A stretch of DNA of 64,000 bases from NCBI RefSeq assembly GCF_900109945.1, contig NZ_FOBX01000016.1:108998-172997 (forward strand), written 5' to 3'. The notes below the pieces were generated by a model that saw only the letters and a list, made by a program, of their open reading frames with translations, did no database searches and was not told where the DNA came from. Source of the DNA: Bradyrhizobium sp. OK095 (GTDB lineage Bacteria > Pseudomonadota > Alphaproteobacteria > Rhizobiales > Xanthobacteraceae). The stretch's first letter is position 1. Every line of letters starts with the position of its first letter. This document shows, piece by piece, positions 41,249-49,998 of the stretch. Made by a program: the position numbers and the translations under genes.

Positions 41249-42334
41249 ATGACGCTTGAGGACAAGATCGCGGCGGCCAGCGGGCGGCCCACTGGATTTG
41301 ACTACCTCAGACTGGCTCTCGCTTTGAGCGTAGTCGCAGTGCATATTTTCCAGACCGGTTTGGGCGACGAGGCAGCTAACGCCTTTTTTCCGCCTGCCGT
41401 TCGCCCATTCGCAGCCTGCATATTGCCTATGTTTTTCGCACTGAGTGGTTTTTTGGTAGCCGGAAGCTTGGCGCGAACGTCTACCCTGGTGGAGTTTTTT
41501 GCACTTCGTATCATCAGGCTTGCGCCCGCGCTCATCGTCGAAGTTCTTTTGAGCGCGTTTCTGATCGGGGCGTTGTTTACCGCGCTACCGCTCTCCGAGT
41601 ATTTTTCGCATCCGAGATTTTGGGCTTATCTCCTGAACATCGTTGGATGGATCCATTTCACGCTACCTGGCGTGTTCCTGGACAATCCGCGGCCGAACAT
41701 GGTCAATCAGCAGCTTTGGACAGTCCCGTGGGAGCTGGATTGCTACATCGTGCTCGGAGCTCTTGCGTTTGCAGGCTTGAAGAAAAGCAGAGCGTTGCTG
41801 ATCGTCGCAATCGTCGCAGCTCATCTTTTCGCGGTGTTTTGGTATAGCTTTCATGAAGCAAAGTCGCCCTTGATCGCCAAGGCCGGAGTGTTGCCGATAT
41901 CGTTCCTCGTCGGCGTCCTGTTCTATTTCTACGCCAGCAAGATCAAGTGGTCTTTCGCGCTGTTCGGCATTTCCGTAGCGGTGATGTATCTCTTGTTTCG
42001 ACTTCCCAATGGGGACCTTCTCGTAGCCTTGCCGGCGACATATGTCACAGTGTTCCTGGGCGTTGCGAATCCCGCCAGGAATCAGGTCGTGCTCAGCGGA
42101 GATTATTCTTACGGCATCTATCTGTACGGATTCCCGCTCCAGCAGGCTTTTGCCCATCTATGGCCAGGTTTGAACCTGGCATCTGCGGCCGCGATCGTCA
42201 TGACCGTCGGTTTCGCAGCCTTTTCGTGGTGGTTTGTCGAACGTCCGGCGCTGGCTGCCAGGAAGCTCATCAAGAAAATCAGATGGCCTGAACGACTGCG
42301 CTATCAGCGCCAGATCGTTCAGCAGTCTGATTGA
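41249..42334 (+). CDS. Acyltransferase family 3 protein, third copy, unusual composition
   Basis: About 361 residues. Signatures: GFDYLRLALALSVVAVHIFQ, PMFFALSGFLVAGSLARTS, FALRIIRLAPALIVEVLLSA and QLWTVPWELDCYIVLGAL. It is a membrane O-acyltransferase for sugar modification. The frame opens at 41150 but ATG 41249 gives the normal family start. Codon use is visibly richer in A and T (runs such as TTTTTT, GAGTATTTTTCG) than in its neighbours, and it is set off by a 292-bp gap with 25-bp direct repeats, which suggests separate acquisition. The RTX gene converges on it. Confidence 0.85.
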   Translation: MTLEDKIAAASGRPTGFDYLRLALALSVVAVHIFQTGLGDEAANAFFPPAVRPFAACILPMFFALSGFLVAGSLARTSTLVEFFALRIIRLAPALIVEVLLSAFLIGALFTALPLSEYFSHPRFWAYLLNIVGWIHFTLPGVFLDNPRPNMVNQQLWTVPWELDCYIVLGALAFAGLKKSRALLIVAIVAAHLFAVFWYSFHEAKSPLIAKAGVLPISFLVGVLFYFYASKIKWSFALFGISVAVMYLLFRLPNGDLLVALPATYVTVFLGVANPARNQVVLSGDYSYGIYLYGFPLQQAFAHLWPGLNLASAAAIVMTVGFAAFSWWFVERPALAARKLIKKIRWPERLRYQRQIVQQSD

Positions 42335-42547
42335 GCGCCGATCACCGGTCTTCTTCACACGCTATACGATTGCCGAGATCGCAATCGACACCGGATGCGC
42401 CGGTCGAGGTGAGGAATGGCGACCCTCATGCGCGGCGGAAAGCTGAAGTTGATGCTGTTGCGGCAGCTTTCGCCGCTCGCCGAGAGACCGGCGCGGCAAC
42501 GGTCGTGCGGCCGCGCTGAGGTCGTTTTTTCTGTCGTCCCAAAGACG

Positions 42548-42571
42548 CGCCGGCAGGCGAACCTGCCGGCG
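42548..42571 (-). terminator. Hairpin terminator of the RTX glycosidase gene
   Basis: Perfect 10-bp inverted repeat CGCCGGCAGG (42548-42557) and CCTGCCGGCG (42562-42571) with loop CGAA, 12 bases after the minus-strand stop at 42584. On the minus strand it is followed by CGTCTTTGGG, a weak T-run. Confidence 0.7.
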
Positions 42572-42583
42572 TGCTTGTCCGTG

Positions 42584-45500
42584 TCAGACGAACAGGAAGT
42601 TGCCGTGATCGAGCGTCGTCGAATTCACGTTCTTCAGCAGGATCGAGTCTGTCGTCGAGAGCTGGATCAGCGTGTCCGAGCCCGACTGCGAGACCTGCAA
42701 ATGGCTGTAGTCGGCCACCAGTGATTTGAGAATCTCGATCGTGTCGTGGTTGGACGCTGTTCCGGCGTGGAAGCTCTTGATCTGGTCGTTGCCGCCGCCG
42801 AACATGATGGTCGTGGTGCCCGGCGCTGCGGAGAAGACGTCGTTGCCGGTTCCGCCGTTCAGCGTCAGTCCCGTGCTCACCGCGGTGACGGTGTGGGTGC
42901 CGTCACTGTTGGCAACGTCGATCGAGAGCAGCGAGCCACCGGAATTGTAGCTGTCGTGCTCGACGGCACCCGGCAGGCCAGAGAGCTTGAACTTGAAGAT
43001 GTCCGAGCTGCCATCGGCGTTGTTGAGGGTCTCGGTCGTCTTGACCCCGGTGCTGTCGTAGACATCCGTGACCTTGCTGCCGTCCGATTTGAGAGCTTGC
43101 GTGTAGTCGAACGTGCCGTCCGCGTGCGAACGTTCGATCAGGGTCACCGCGCTCGAGGCGTCGAGATGCTGATGCTCCGTGACATAGCTCTTGCCGGTGA
43201 TGTTGTACGAATAGTTGTCGTGGGTGCCGTCGGCATTGTTGATGTACGCCTTGGTCTTGACGCCCGACGTATAAAAGGTCGTCGAATTCGACCCGTCCTT
43301 GTTCAGAACGTAGTCGCTGGTCAGACTGCCGCTGCTGTCGAACAGCTTGGTGTCCTTTGTGCCGTCGGCGTTGACGACGTAGATCGACGTGGCCAGTCCG
43401 TTGGCGTAGTTCGAGGTCGTGACGTCGCCGCCCGCGGTCTTGACGACGTGCTGGGAGACGTCGCCGGTCGAATTGTAGGCGTCCGTCGTGGTCGATCCGT
43501 CGGTGCCGTTCAGGATCTCGCTCGTCTTGTGACCGGTGCTGTCGTAGAGGTCGGTGACCTTGCTGCCGTCGCTGTTGATGACCTGCTTGTAGGCGAGGGT
43601 GTCGTCAGCGTGGAGGCGGGTCAGGATCGTCAATGCACCGGCAGCGGTGGTGTGCTGCATCTCCGTCGTGTAGCTCTGGCCGGTGATGTTGTAATAGGTG
43701 TTGTCGTGGCTGCCGTCGGCGTTGGTGACGTAGACCTTCATCTTGACGCTGGCCGTATAGACCGTGTTCGAGGACGAGCCGTCCTTGTTCTGGACCAGGT
43801 CGCTGGCGAGCTTGCCACTGGAATCGTACAGCTTGGTGTCCTTTGACCCGTCGGCGTTGACGACATAGACCGACGCCAGCAGCGAGCCGCTGTAGTTCGT
43901 GGTGGTCGTGTTGCCGGAGTTGGTCTTGACGATCTCCTGCTTCAGAACTCCGGTCGATGCATCGTAGGTGTCGGTGGTCGTGGCCGACGAGGTGACGGTG
44001 ACGGCCGAGGTCTTGTGACCCGTGGAGTCGTACTGGGTCGTGACCTTGCTGCCGTCGCTGTTCAGCACCTGGCTAGAGGCCATCGAGCCGTCGGCGTGGG
44101 TGCGGCTGACCAGCAGCAGGCTTCCGCTGGGGTCGATGTGGTCGTGCTCGGTCGTGTAGGACTGGCCGGTGATGTTGTAGTAATAATTGTCGTGGCTGCC
44201 GTCGGCGTTGGTGACATAGACCTTCATCTTGACGCCGGCCGTATAGACCGTGTTCGAGGACGAGCCGTCCTTGTTCTGGACGAGGTCGCTGGCGATAAGG
44301 CCGTTGGCGTCGTAGAGCTTCGAGTCCTTTGACCCGTCGGCATTGACCACGTAGGCCGACGCCAGCAGCGAGCCGTTGTAGTTCGTCGTGGTCACGTTGC
44401 CGGAGGTCGTCTGCACGACCGTCTGTTTCAGCACGCCGGCGGTGGTGTAGAAATTGGTCGTGGTGTTCGTCGACGTGACGGTCACGACCGAGGTTTTGTG
44501 ACCCGTCGAGTCGTACTGGGTCGTGACCTTGCTGCCGTCGCTGTTGAGGACCTGGCTGTAGGCCATCGTGCCGTCGGCATGGGTCTGGCTTATCGACAGC
44601 AGCTTGTTGTTCGCATCGAGATGATCGTGCTCGCTGGTATAGGACTGGCCGGTGATGTTGTAGGAATAATTGTCGTGGCTGCCGTCGGCATTGGTGACAT
44701 AGACCTTGGTCTTGACACCCGCCGTGTAGAACGTGTTGGAGGACGAGCCATCCGTGTTCTGAACGGAGTCGCTGGTGATGACGCCGTTGGAATCGTACAG
44801 CTTCGAGTCCTTGGAACCGTCGGCGTTGACCACGTAGACCGACGCGAGCAGAGAGCCGTTGTAGTTCGTGGTCGTCACGTTGCCGGTGGTCGTCTGCACG
44901 ACCGTCTGCTTGAGCACGCCCGCCGTGGTGTAGAAGTTGGTCGTGGTGTCCGTCGACGTGGCGGTGATGACCGAGGTCTTGTGGCCGGTCGAGTCGTACT
45001 GGGTCGTGACCTTGCTGCCGTCGCTGTTGAGCACCTGGCTGTAGGCCATCGTGCCGTCGGCATGCGTTCGGCTTATCGACAGCAGCTTGTTGTTTGCATC
45101 GAGATGATCGTGCTCGCCGGTGTAGGACTGGCCGGTGATGTTGTAGTAATAATTGTCGTGGCTGCCGTCGGCATTGGTGATGTAGGCCTTGGTCTTGATG
45201 CCGGCCGAATACAGCGTGTTCGAGGACGAGCCGTCCTTGTTCTGGACCATATCCGCGGTGAGATTGCCGCTGGTATCGTAGCTCTTGGTGTCCTTGTTGC
45301 CGCTGGCCGAGAGGGTCACGTCCTGGACGAGCTTGCCGCCGCTGTAGGCCAAATTATCCGATGAACCGTCGGTGTTGACGGTGACCTTGCTGGTGATGAC
45401 GCCGCCCGTGAAATTGGACGTGCTGGTCGAGAGCAGTTTGGCCGCGGAGTCGTAGACCTTGGTCACGCTCCAGGTCGAAGTGGAGTTGGTGACGGAGAAC

Positions 45501-46945
45501 TGATAGCCGCCCTGGATGGCTGCCAGCGCAGTCGCGTAATGCGAGATCATGTAGCTCATGGTCGCTTCCGAAGCGACCGGAAGGACATGGGTATCGGTGA
45601 GCGTGATGGTCTGAAGCGAGCCTGAGGCGTTCAGATCGGACATCTGCGACACGATGTCGGCGGCGGTTCCGCTGACGTCGGTTACCGCGGGTGGAGCTGA
45701 GCCGCCGCCTGCCGGAGCGTCGATCTCGATGATCAGGGGATGATCCGTGACCGGAACCACGATCTGGCTGACGTCGGTGTAGGTGGCGATCGGCGAGGTG
45801 CCCTTTAACGGGTCGTAAACGCTGATCAAATGGTGGACGCTACCCAGATTGATGGTGACGGAATTGGTCGGATTTGCGATCTCGGTGTCGGTGGCGTCGT
45901 TCCAGATCTTGGGCTCGGCCCAGACCACCAGCTCGTAGGCGCCGTTGCTCTTGCCGAGAACCATGCTGTTTCCGGTCGCCGGCATTCCGTCGAGCGTATA
46001 GTTCAGCGAGGCAGTCGGCGTGTGGCCGCCCTTGCCGTCGTCGGCCAGGATGGTCGTCAGATTGTGGATCGCGGTCGCTGCGAGCTTCGGGGTTCCGTCG
46101 CTGTTGAACAAGCCGTAGTGCGACTCGGGGTTGGACGGATCGTTGTCCGCCGAAGCGTCGAGCAGTTGATAGAGATAGGTGGTGCTGACGCCGTCCTTAT
46201 AGGCATCGACCAGCGTGTTCAGGATCGACTTGGCCTGCACGTTCTCGTCGGCGCCAATATAAGGTGTGTCGCTCTTGGTGGTGTAGCCGGTCTCGGTGAT
46301 CACGACCGGATCGCTGCCCGTGACCGACTTGGCATTGGCAAGCAGGGCCTGAAGGGCGGCCGCGGGCGTCAGGCTTGTGCTGACATAGGCGTGGGAGTTG
46401 GCGTAATCGGTCGCTCCGGAGAGGTCGCCGAGCTTTACGTAATCGGTGGAGTCGTTATAGCCCAACGACAGGTTGTAAACCGAAATCTTGCTGAGCGTGG
46501 CGTCGGCCTTGATGGCGTTGTAGTAGGCGGCCTGGAATTGCGCCGCGACCTCGACGGTCAGGGTTCCGTTCTGGCTGAACGCATCGACGTTGACTTCGTT
46601 GAGGCCCTCGAGCGCGATAATGCTGCCGGGATGGCTGGTCTCGAACGCCTTGACCGAATCCAGATAAGCCTGAAGCGCGGAAGCACCGCCGGCCGGGACA
46701 TTCGACTGAACCACGAAGTCGAAAGTGTAGCCGTCTTTCGCAAGTCCATCGAGGATCGGTTGTGCCGACGGGCTCGACGCGAGTCCGTCGCGCAGCTTGG
46801 TGACGCCGAGATATTTGAGGTCGTCCTCCACGAGGGCGAGATTGTTGTAGCCCCCCCACGAATAGCCAGTGTGGGTATTGACGCCGATGGAACTAATGAA
46901 GGTGCTCGCCGACAGGATCGTCTGATCAGGTGATGCGGTAGTCAT
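42584..46945 (-). CDS. Giant secreted RTX protein with glycoside-hydrolase head and tandem repeats
   Basis: 1453 residues, no classical signal peptide. Residues 15-300 form a clan GH-A-like barrel with acid/base Glu117 (LEGLNEVNV) and nucleophile Glu218 (VVITETGYTT), then a beta-sandwich to about 410. Residues 500-1340 are about five copies of a 161-residue repeat made of short N-x-DGS motifs with Tyr-Asp or Tyr-Asn turns. The end has RTX calcium-binding nonapeptides (NGGTGNDVF, MFGGGNDQI) and a type I-like secretion end (NFLFV). ATG 46945 is preferred; the frame starts at 47140. It is probably exported by a type I system and acts on, or binds, polysaccharide. Divergent from the glycosidase at 47425. 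Confidence 0.85.
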   Translation of the reverse strand: MTTASPDQTILSASTFISSIGVNTHTGYSWGGYNNLALVEDDLKYLGVTKLRDGLASSPSAQPILDGLAKDGYTFDFVVQSNVPAGGASALQAYLDSVKAFETSHPGSIIALEGLNEVNVDAFSQNGTLTVEVAAQFQAAYYNAIKADATLSKISVYNLSLGYNDSTDYVKLGDLSGATDYANSHAYVSTSLTPAAALQALLANAKSVTGSDPVVITETGYTTKSDTPYIGADENVQAKSILNTLVDAYKDGVSTTYLYQLLDASADNDPSNPESHYGLFNSDGTPKLAATAIHNLTTILADDGKGGHTPTASLNYTLDGMPATGNSMVLGKSNGAYELVVWAEPKIWNDATDTEIANPTNSVTINLGSVHHLISVYDPLKGTSPIATYTDVSQIVVPVTDHPLIIEIDAPAGGGSAPPAVTDVSGTAADIVSQMSDLNASGSLQTITLTDTHVLPVASEATMSYMISHYATALAAIQGGYQFSVTNSTSTWSVTKVYDSAAKLLSTSTSNFTGGVITSKVTVNTDGSSDNLAYSGGKLVQDVTLSASGNKDTKSYDTSGNLTADMVQNKDGSSSNTLYSAGIKTKAYITNADGSHDNYYYNITGQSYTGEHDHLDANNKLLSISRTHADGTMAYSQVLNSDGSKVTTQYDSTGHKTSVITATSTDTTTNFYTTAGVLKQTVVQTTTGNVTTTNYNGSLLASVYVVNADGSKDSKLYDSNGVITSDSVQNTDGSSSNTFYTAGVKTKVYVTNADGSHDNYSYNITGQSYTSEHDHLDANNKLLSISQTHADGTMAYSQVLNSDGSKVTTQYDSTGHKTSVVTVTSTNTTTNFYTTAGVLKQTVVQTTSGNVTTTNYNGSLLASAYVVNADGSKDSKLYDANGLIASDLVQNKDGSSSNTVYTAGVKMKVYVTNADGSHDNYYYNITGQSYTTEHDHIDPSGSLLLVSRTHADGSMASSQVLNSDGSKVTTQYDSTGHKTSAVTVTSSATTTDTYDASTGVLKQEIVKTNSGNTTTTNYSGSLLASVYVVNADGSKDTKLYDSSGKLASDLVQNKDGSSSNTVYTASVKMKVYVTNADGSHDNTYYNITGQSYTTEMQHTTAAGALTILTRLHADDTLAYKQVINSDGSKVTDLYDSTGHKTSEILNGTDGSTTTDAYNSTGDVSQHVVKTAGGDVTTSNYANGLATSIYVVNADGTKDTKLFDSSGSLTSDYVLNKDGSNSTTFYTSGVKTKAYINNADGTHDNYSYNITGKSYVTEHQHLDASSAVTLIERSHADGTFDYTQALKSDGSKVTDVYDSTGVKTTETLNNADGSSDIFKFKLSGLPGAVEHDSYNSGGSLLSIDVANSDGTHTVTAVSTGLTLNGGTGNDVFSAAPGTTTIMFGGGNDQIKSFHAGTASNHDTIEILKSLVADYSHLQVSQSGSDTLIQLSTTDSILLKNVNSTTLDHGNFLFV
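42950..45380 (-). repeat. Tandem 483-bp repeats inside the RTX gene
   Basis: The same segment (for example CCTTGCTGCCGTCGCTGTT) recurs near 43558, 44044, 44527 and 45010, and in diverged form near 43073, giving periods of 483 and about 486 bp. The repeats keep frame and encode 161-residue units. The middle copies are nearly identical in DNA, suggesting recent expansion or gene conversion. Confidence 0.85.
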
Positions 46946-47424
46946 CGGAATTCCAAAGCCTTTTCTGGAGCGCGAGATTTCGTTGCCGCTTGTATCTGTC
47001 GTATCGGCCAATCTCTCTTTTTCGAGTTGGTGAGATTGGTAAAAATAGACGCACCGCGGAGATTCTCTCCACCGAAGCGTCTCGCACGGTGCGGGCCAGC
47101 GAACGAATCTGCTTGGACTGATTGATCTGTGAATCACCACGCCAATGTGCTGTCAGCGTGACGTCGCGATGGCGATGCAACGACGATGTTCGATCGATGT
47201 TGTGCCGCTGCTCAATCGAAGCGCATTTGCTTGTTGCACAGGCAGCATCGAGCTCGATTGCGTTAAGCGGCATTAAGACTCTGGCCAGAGCAGATCGAAT
47301 TGCCTAGAAGCGGGGTGCCGTAAAAACACGGGCCGAACTTTCGAATGTGACAAATGTTCTGGCGTTGAAGGCTCGACTGGAGTCTTCCGAAGTTTCCCGA
47401 GAGCCGCGAGGAGTCAGAGATCGG
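46946..47424. promoter_or_regulatory. Divergent promoter region between two glycosidase genes
   Basis: A 479-bp gap between the RTX glycosidase and the secreted glycosidase at 47425, transcribed away from each other. It must contain both promoters and may co-regulate the pair. The stretch 47000-47060 is AT-rich. No operator was assigned. Confidence 0.45.
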
Positions 47425-48519
47425 ATGCGATGGAACTTTCTGCGGAAGATCAGTGCGCTTCTTTTTGTCGCTGTGACGAGCGCGTCGGTGCCGTCGTCTG
47501 CCGAGGCGCTGGAGTGGGGCCTGAACGGACCTTCAGCGATGCGCAAGGATCCCGAGCCGTTCTTTCGCGTGATGAAGGAGCGCGGCTTCACCGTGCTCAG
47601 ATGGGGCGTGAACCTGACGAAGGACAACGAGCAAACGGGAGGTCCGGCGTTCGCGAAGACGAACCAGCTGGCCAAGGCCTACGGAATAAGGCTGCAACCG
47701 ATTTTCGGCTTCCCGTTCCGTTGGGGCGACCGCACCGATTCCGGCCTGTATCCTGCCGGGGATCGCGAGGCTCTGTATCAGCAGGGATACAACCGGACGT
47801 ATGCATTCGTGAAACAGTTCAAGGATGAGATCGACCAGTGGGAGCTGGAGAACGAGATCAATCTTGTTGCCCGCGACCGCAACGACAAGCGCCTCTTCGG
47901 CAGCGGAATGAGCGCCGCGGAATTCGAGATGCCGGCCATGGAGGATTGGGCCGCCGTGCTGCGCGGAGCGTCCGACGCGATCGACCGGATCAATCAGGAG
48001 AGCGGACTCCATCTGAAAAAGATCCTGAATACGACGTCCACCATGTTCGGCTTTCTCGATTTCATGGAGGCGCGCGGCGTTCACTACGATCTGATCTCGT
48101 ACCATTACTATGAAGTGTTGGGACAGGATCCGCATCACGCCTGGAACGGCTGGAACCCGCGCTTCGACCTGTTCAAGAAGCTCGCCTCCTATCGCAGGCA
48201 CGTCCTCTTCAACGAGGTCAATTGTGGCGAGATCTACAAGCCCGATTACGGCAACGCGCCCGGGGATGCTGCAACCGAGCGTTGTCTTCAGAATTTGAAC
48301 GGCATGCTAACGGCCATTCGAGATCAGAAGGACGTTGTGGTCGACAGCGTCAACATCTACCAAATCGTCGATGAGCCCGGCAAGAAACCTCCGGAAAACC
48401 GCTTTGGCCTGATGTACGATCTGAACCGGCCGAAGATCGCGCTCTATCTCGTGTCACGCTTCGCCGGAGGCAAGCTCACTCCGGCGGAAGCCGCCGAACT
48501 CCAGAAACGGGGTTTCTGA
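47425..48519 (+). CDS. Secreted clan GH-A glycoside hydrolase, small
   Basis: A 364-residue exported enzyme with signal peptide FLRKISALLFVAVTSASVPS. The (beta/alpha)8 pattern is clear: GFTVLRWGVNLTKDN, GIRLQPIFGFPFRWGD, acid/base Glu144 (WELENEINLV), YDLISYHYYEVLG and nucleophile Glu264 (HVLFNEVNCGE). Both catalytic acids of a retaining clan GH-A enzyme are thus present; GH5- or GH39-like families (as PslG in Psl synthesis) are possible. ATG 47425 follows GAGGAG by 11 bases. It is divergent from the RTX glycosidase and probably trims or releases EPS in the periplasm. Confidence 0.82.
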   Translation: MRWNFLRKISALLFVAVTSASVPSSAEALEWGLNGPSAMRKDPEPFFRVMKERGFTVLRWGVNLTKDNEQTGGPAFAKTNQLAKAYGIRLQPIFGFPFRWGDRTDSGLYPAGDREALYQQGYNRTYAFVKQFKDEIDQWELENEINLVARDRNDKRLFGSGMSAAEFEMPAMEDWAAVLRGASDAIDRINQESGLHLKKILNTTSTMFGFLDFMEARGVHYDLISYHYYEVLGQDPHHAWNGWNPRFDLFKKLASYRRHVLFNEVNCGEIYKPDYGNAPGDAATERCLQNLNGMLTAIRDQKDVVVDSVNIYQIVDEPGKKPPENRFGLMYDLNRPKIALYLVSRFAGGKLTPAEAAELQKRGF

Positions 48520-48588
48520 AGCGGCTTTGTCGGCCGGGCGCGGCGTCGCAGATCCGCAACGTCAATATGTCGGGTGCGCATCGCTGGT

Positions 48589-48686
48589 GCATGATCCGGA
48601 AAAGTGCGAAGCGGTTTTCCGAAAAGATCATGCGCAAACAACAACCTAAAGCGCGATGACGATTCATCCCAATCTCATCGCGCTTT
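48589..48686. repeat. Dispersed palindromic intergenic repeat
   Basis: Two nested hairpins: GCATGATC (48589-48596) with GATCATGC (48626-48633), enclosing GGAAAA...TTTTCC, and AAAGCGCGATGA (48648-48659) with TCATCGCGCTTT (48675-48686). I recognise this pattern (GATCCGGAAAA..GCGGTTTTCCGAAAAGATCATGC) as a very common intergenic element in Bradyrhizobium and relatives. It separates the glycosidase from the GT4 gene and could act as a terminator or mRNA-stability element. Confidence 0.8.
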
Positions 48687-48774
48687 AGTGCGGGCAAACA
48701 GCTGGCACGGCACGAAATTTGCCGCTAAGCACTGGTTAATGTCTCGTTTGATTGAACGGAGTAAGGCCATTCCC

Positions 48775-49998
48775 ATGCAAGATCCCGCCCCGAATGTGAT
48801 GTTTCTGGTTGAGGTCGTGAATTGCAATGACGGGATTGCATCCTATTGCGAGACCCTGGCCACGGGATTGCACGCCCGGGGTGTGCAGATCCACCTGGTT
48901 TCCGGCGCCGTGCGGTCGGACGAGAAATCGGAATACAAGCGCCAGAAGCTCGCCGCGGCCGTCAAGGAATGGCACGTCGTCCCCGGACTTCGGAAGCTGC
49001 CTTCGCTGTCGATCTTCATGCAGCTGTTGAAGCTGATCCGGAACAACAACATCACCGTGATCAACGTCCACGGGCTCGGCATGCTGATGTGGGGCAGGCT
49101 GCTGTCGCTGCTCACCGGCGCGCGCTGCGTCGCGACCTATCATCCCTCGGTGCTCGGGAACATCGAGAAGGTGCAGAACGCGCCGCAATCGACCTTCAGC
49201 CCGGTCCAGGTCCTGTTCTTCAACCTGTTCTTTCCCCACACCCTCATCCTGATGTCGGAGGAGTCGCTCGAGCATCTCAAGCGCTACGTGCTGTTCGGCA
49301 AGAACCGGATCGCCAAGGTCTATGGCGGCGTTGACACCGCGCATTTCCGTCCGCCCTCCGATGCCGAGCGCCGCGATGCGCGTGCGAAGTTCGGCGTCGC
49401 CGAGGGTGAGTTCATGTGTCTGCTGGCAGCCCGTCTCGCCTGGGTGAAGGGCCACGATCTCCTCATCAAGGCGGCGCGCAAGATCCGCGACAGCGCTAGT
49501 CCTTCGCCGATCGACATCAAGTGCTACTTCGTCGGCAGCGGCGGACCCGAGCGCGAGAAGGAGATCAAGTCGTTTGCCTACGCCGGTGCAAAGGACAAGG
49601 ACACGTTCAAGTTCCTCGGGTTCATGGGCGACGTCCGCGAGATCCTCTGGGCCGCCGATGTGTTCGCGCTGCCGAGCCGGTTCGAGGGCTTCCCGCTCGG
49701 CGTTGCCGAGGCCATGGCGACGGGTCTGGTGCCGGTGCGGACTCCGGCCGGAGGTGCTTCGGATCAGATCATCCAGGGGCAGACCGGTTTCATCGTGCCG
49801 TTCGAGGACGTCGATGCGCTCGTCGGTGCGCTCGAGAAGTTGGCTGATCCCGCGACGCGCGCCGTGCTGTCGCGCAATGCCCTGGCACGCGCCCAGCAAT
49901 ATTTCGGTGTCGGGCCGATGGTCGACGAGACCCTCAGGATCTACGGTTTGATCGGCGATGCCAGCGGCAATTCGCTGGCTCACGCGGTGAAGGTTTAG
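48775..49998 (+). CDS. GT4 glycosyltransferase, EPS assembly (1)
   Basis: 407 residues, cytosolic GT-B fold. The acceptor half begins MFLVEVVNCNDGIASYCETL and the donor half has LLAARLAWVKGHDLLIKAAR, then PSRFEGFPLGVAEAMATGLV with the family's Glu-x7-Glu. It adds a sugar to the lipid-linked repeat unit. The frame extends upstream through the intergenic repeat to 48604, which is not coding; ATG 48775 is used, with AAGG 8 bases upstream. It is the only plus-strand GT in this part and overlaps the flippase gene stop by four bases. Confidence 0.9.
   Translation: MQDPAPNVMFLVEVVNCNDGIASYCETLATGLHARGVQIHLVSGAVRSDEKSEYKRQKLAAAVKEWHVVPGLRKLPSLSIFMQLLKLIRNNNITVINVHGLGMLMWGRLLSLLTGARCVATYHPSVLGNIEKVQNAPQSTFSPVQVLFFNLFFPHTLILMSEESLEHLKRYVLFGKNRIAKVYGGVDTAHFRPPSDAERRDARAKFGVAEGEFMCLLAARLAWVKGHDLLIKAARKIRDSASPSPIDIKCYFVGSGGPEREKEIKSFAYAGAKDKDTFKFLGFMGDVREILWAADVFALPSRFEGFPLGVAEAMATGLVPVRTPAGGASDQIIQGQTGFIVPFEDVDALVGALEKLADPATRAVLSRNALARAQQYFGVGPMVDETLRIYGLIGDASGNSLAHAVKV

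Noticed and set aside
42746..45364. Several long plus-strand frames with periodic Val/Gly/Arg/Asp content
   Set aside because: They are the complement of the RTX repeat region; the periodicity comes from the real gene on the other strand.
48704..48724. Sigma-54-like TGGCAC...TTGC upstream of the GT4 gene
   Set aside because: The distance between the two elements is about 4 bases too long for a -24/-12 promoter.
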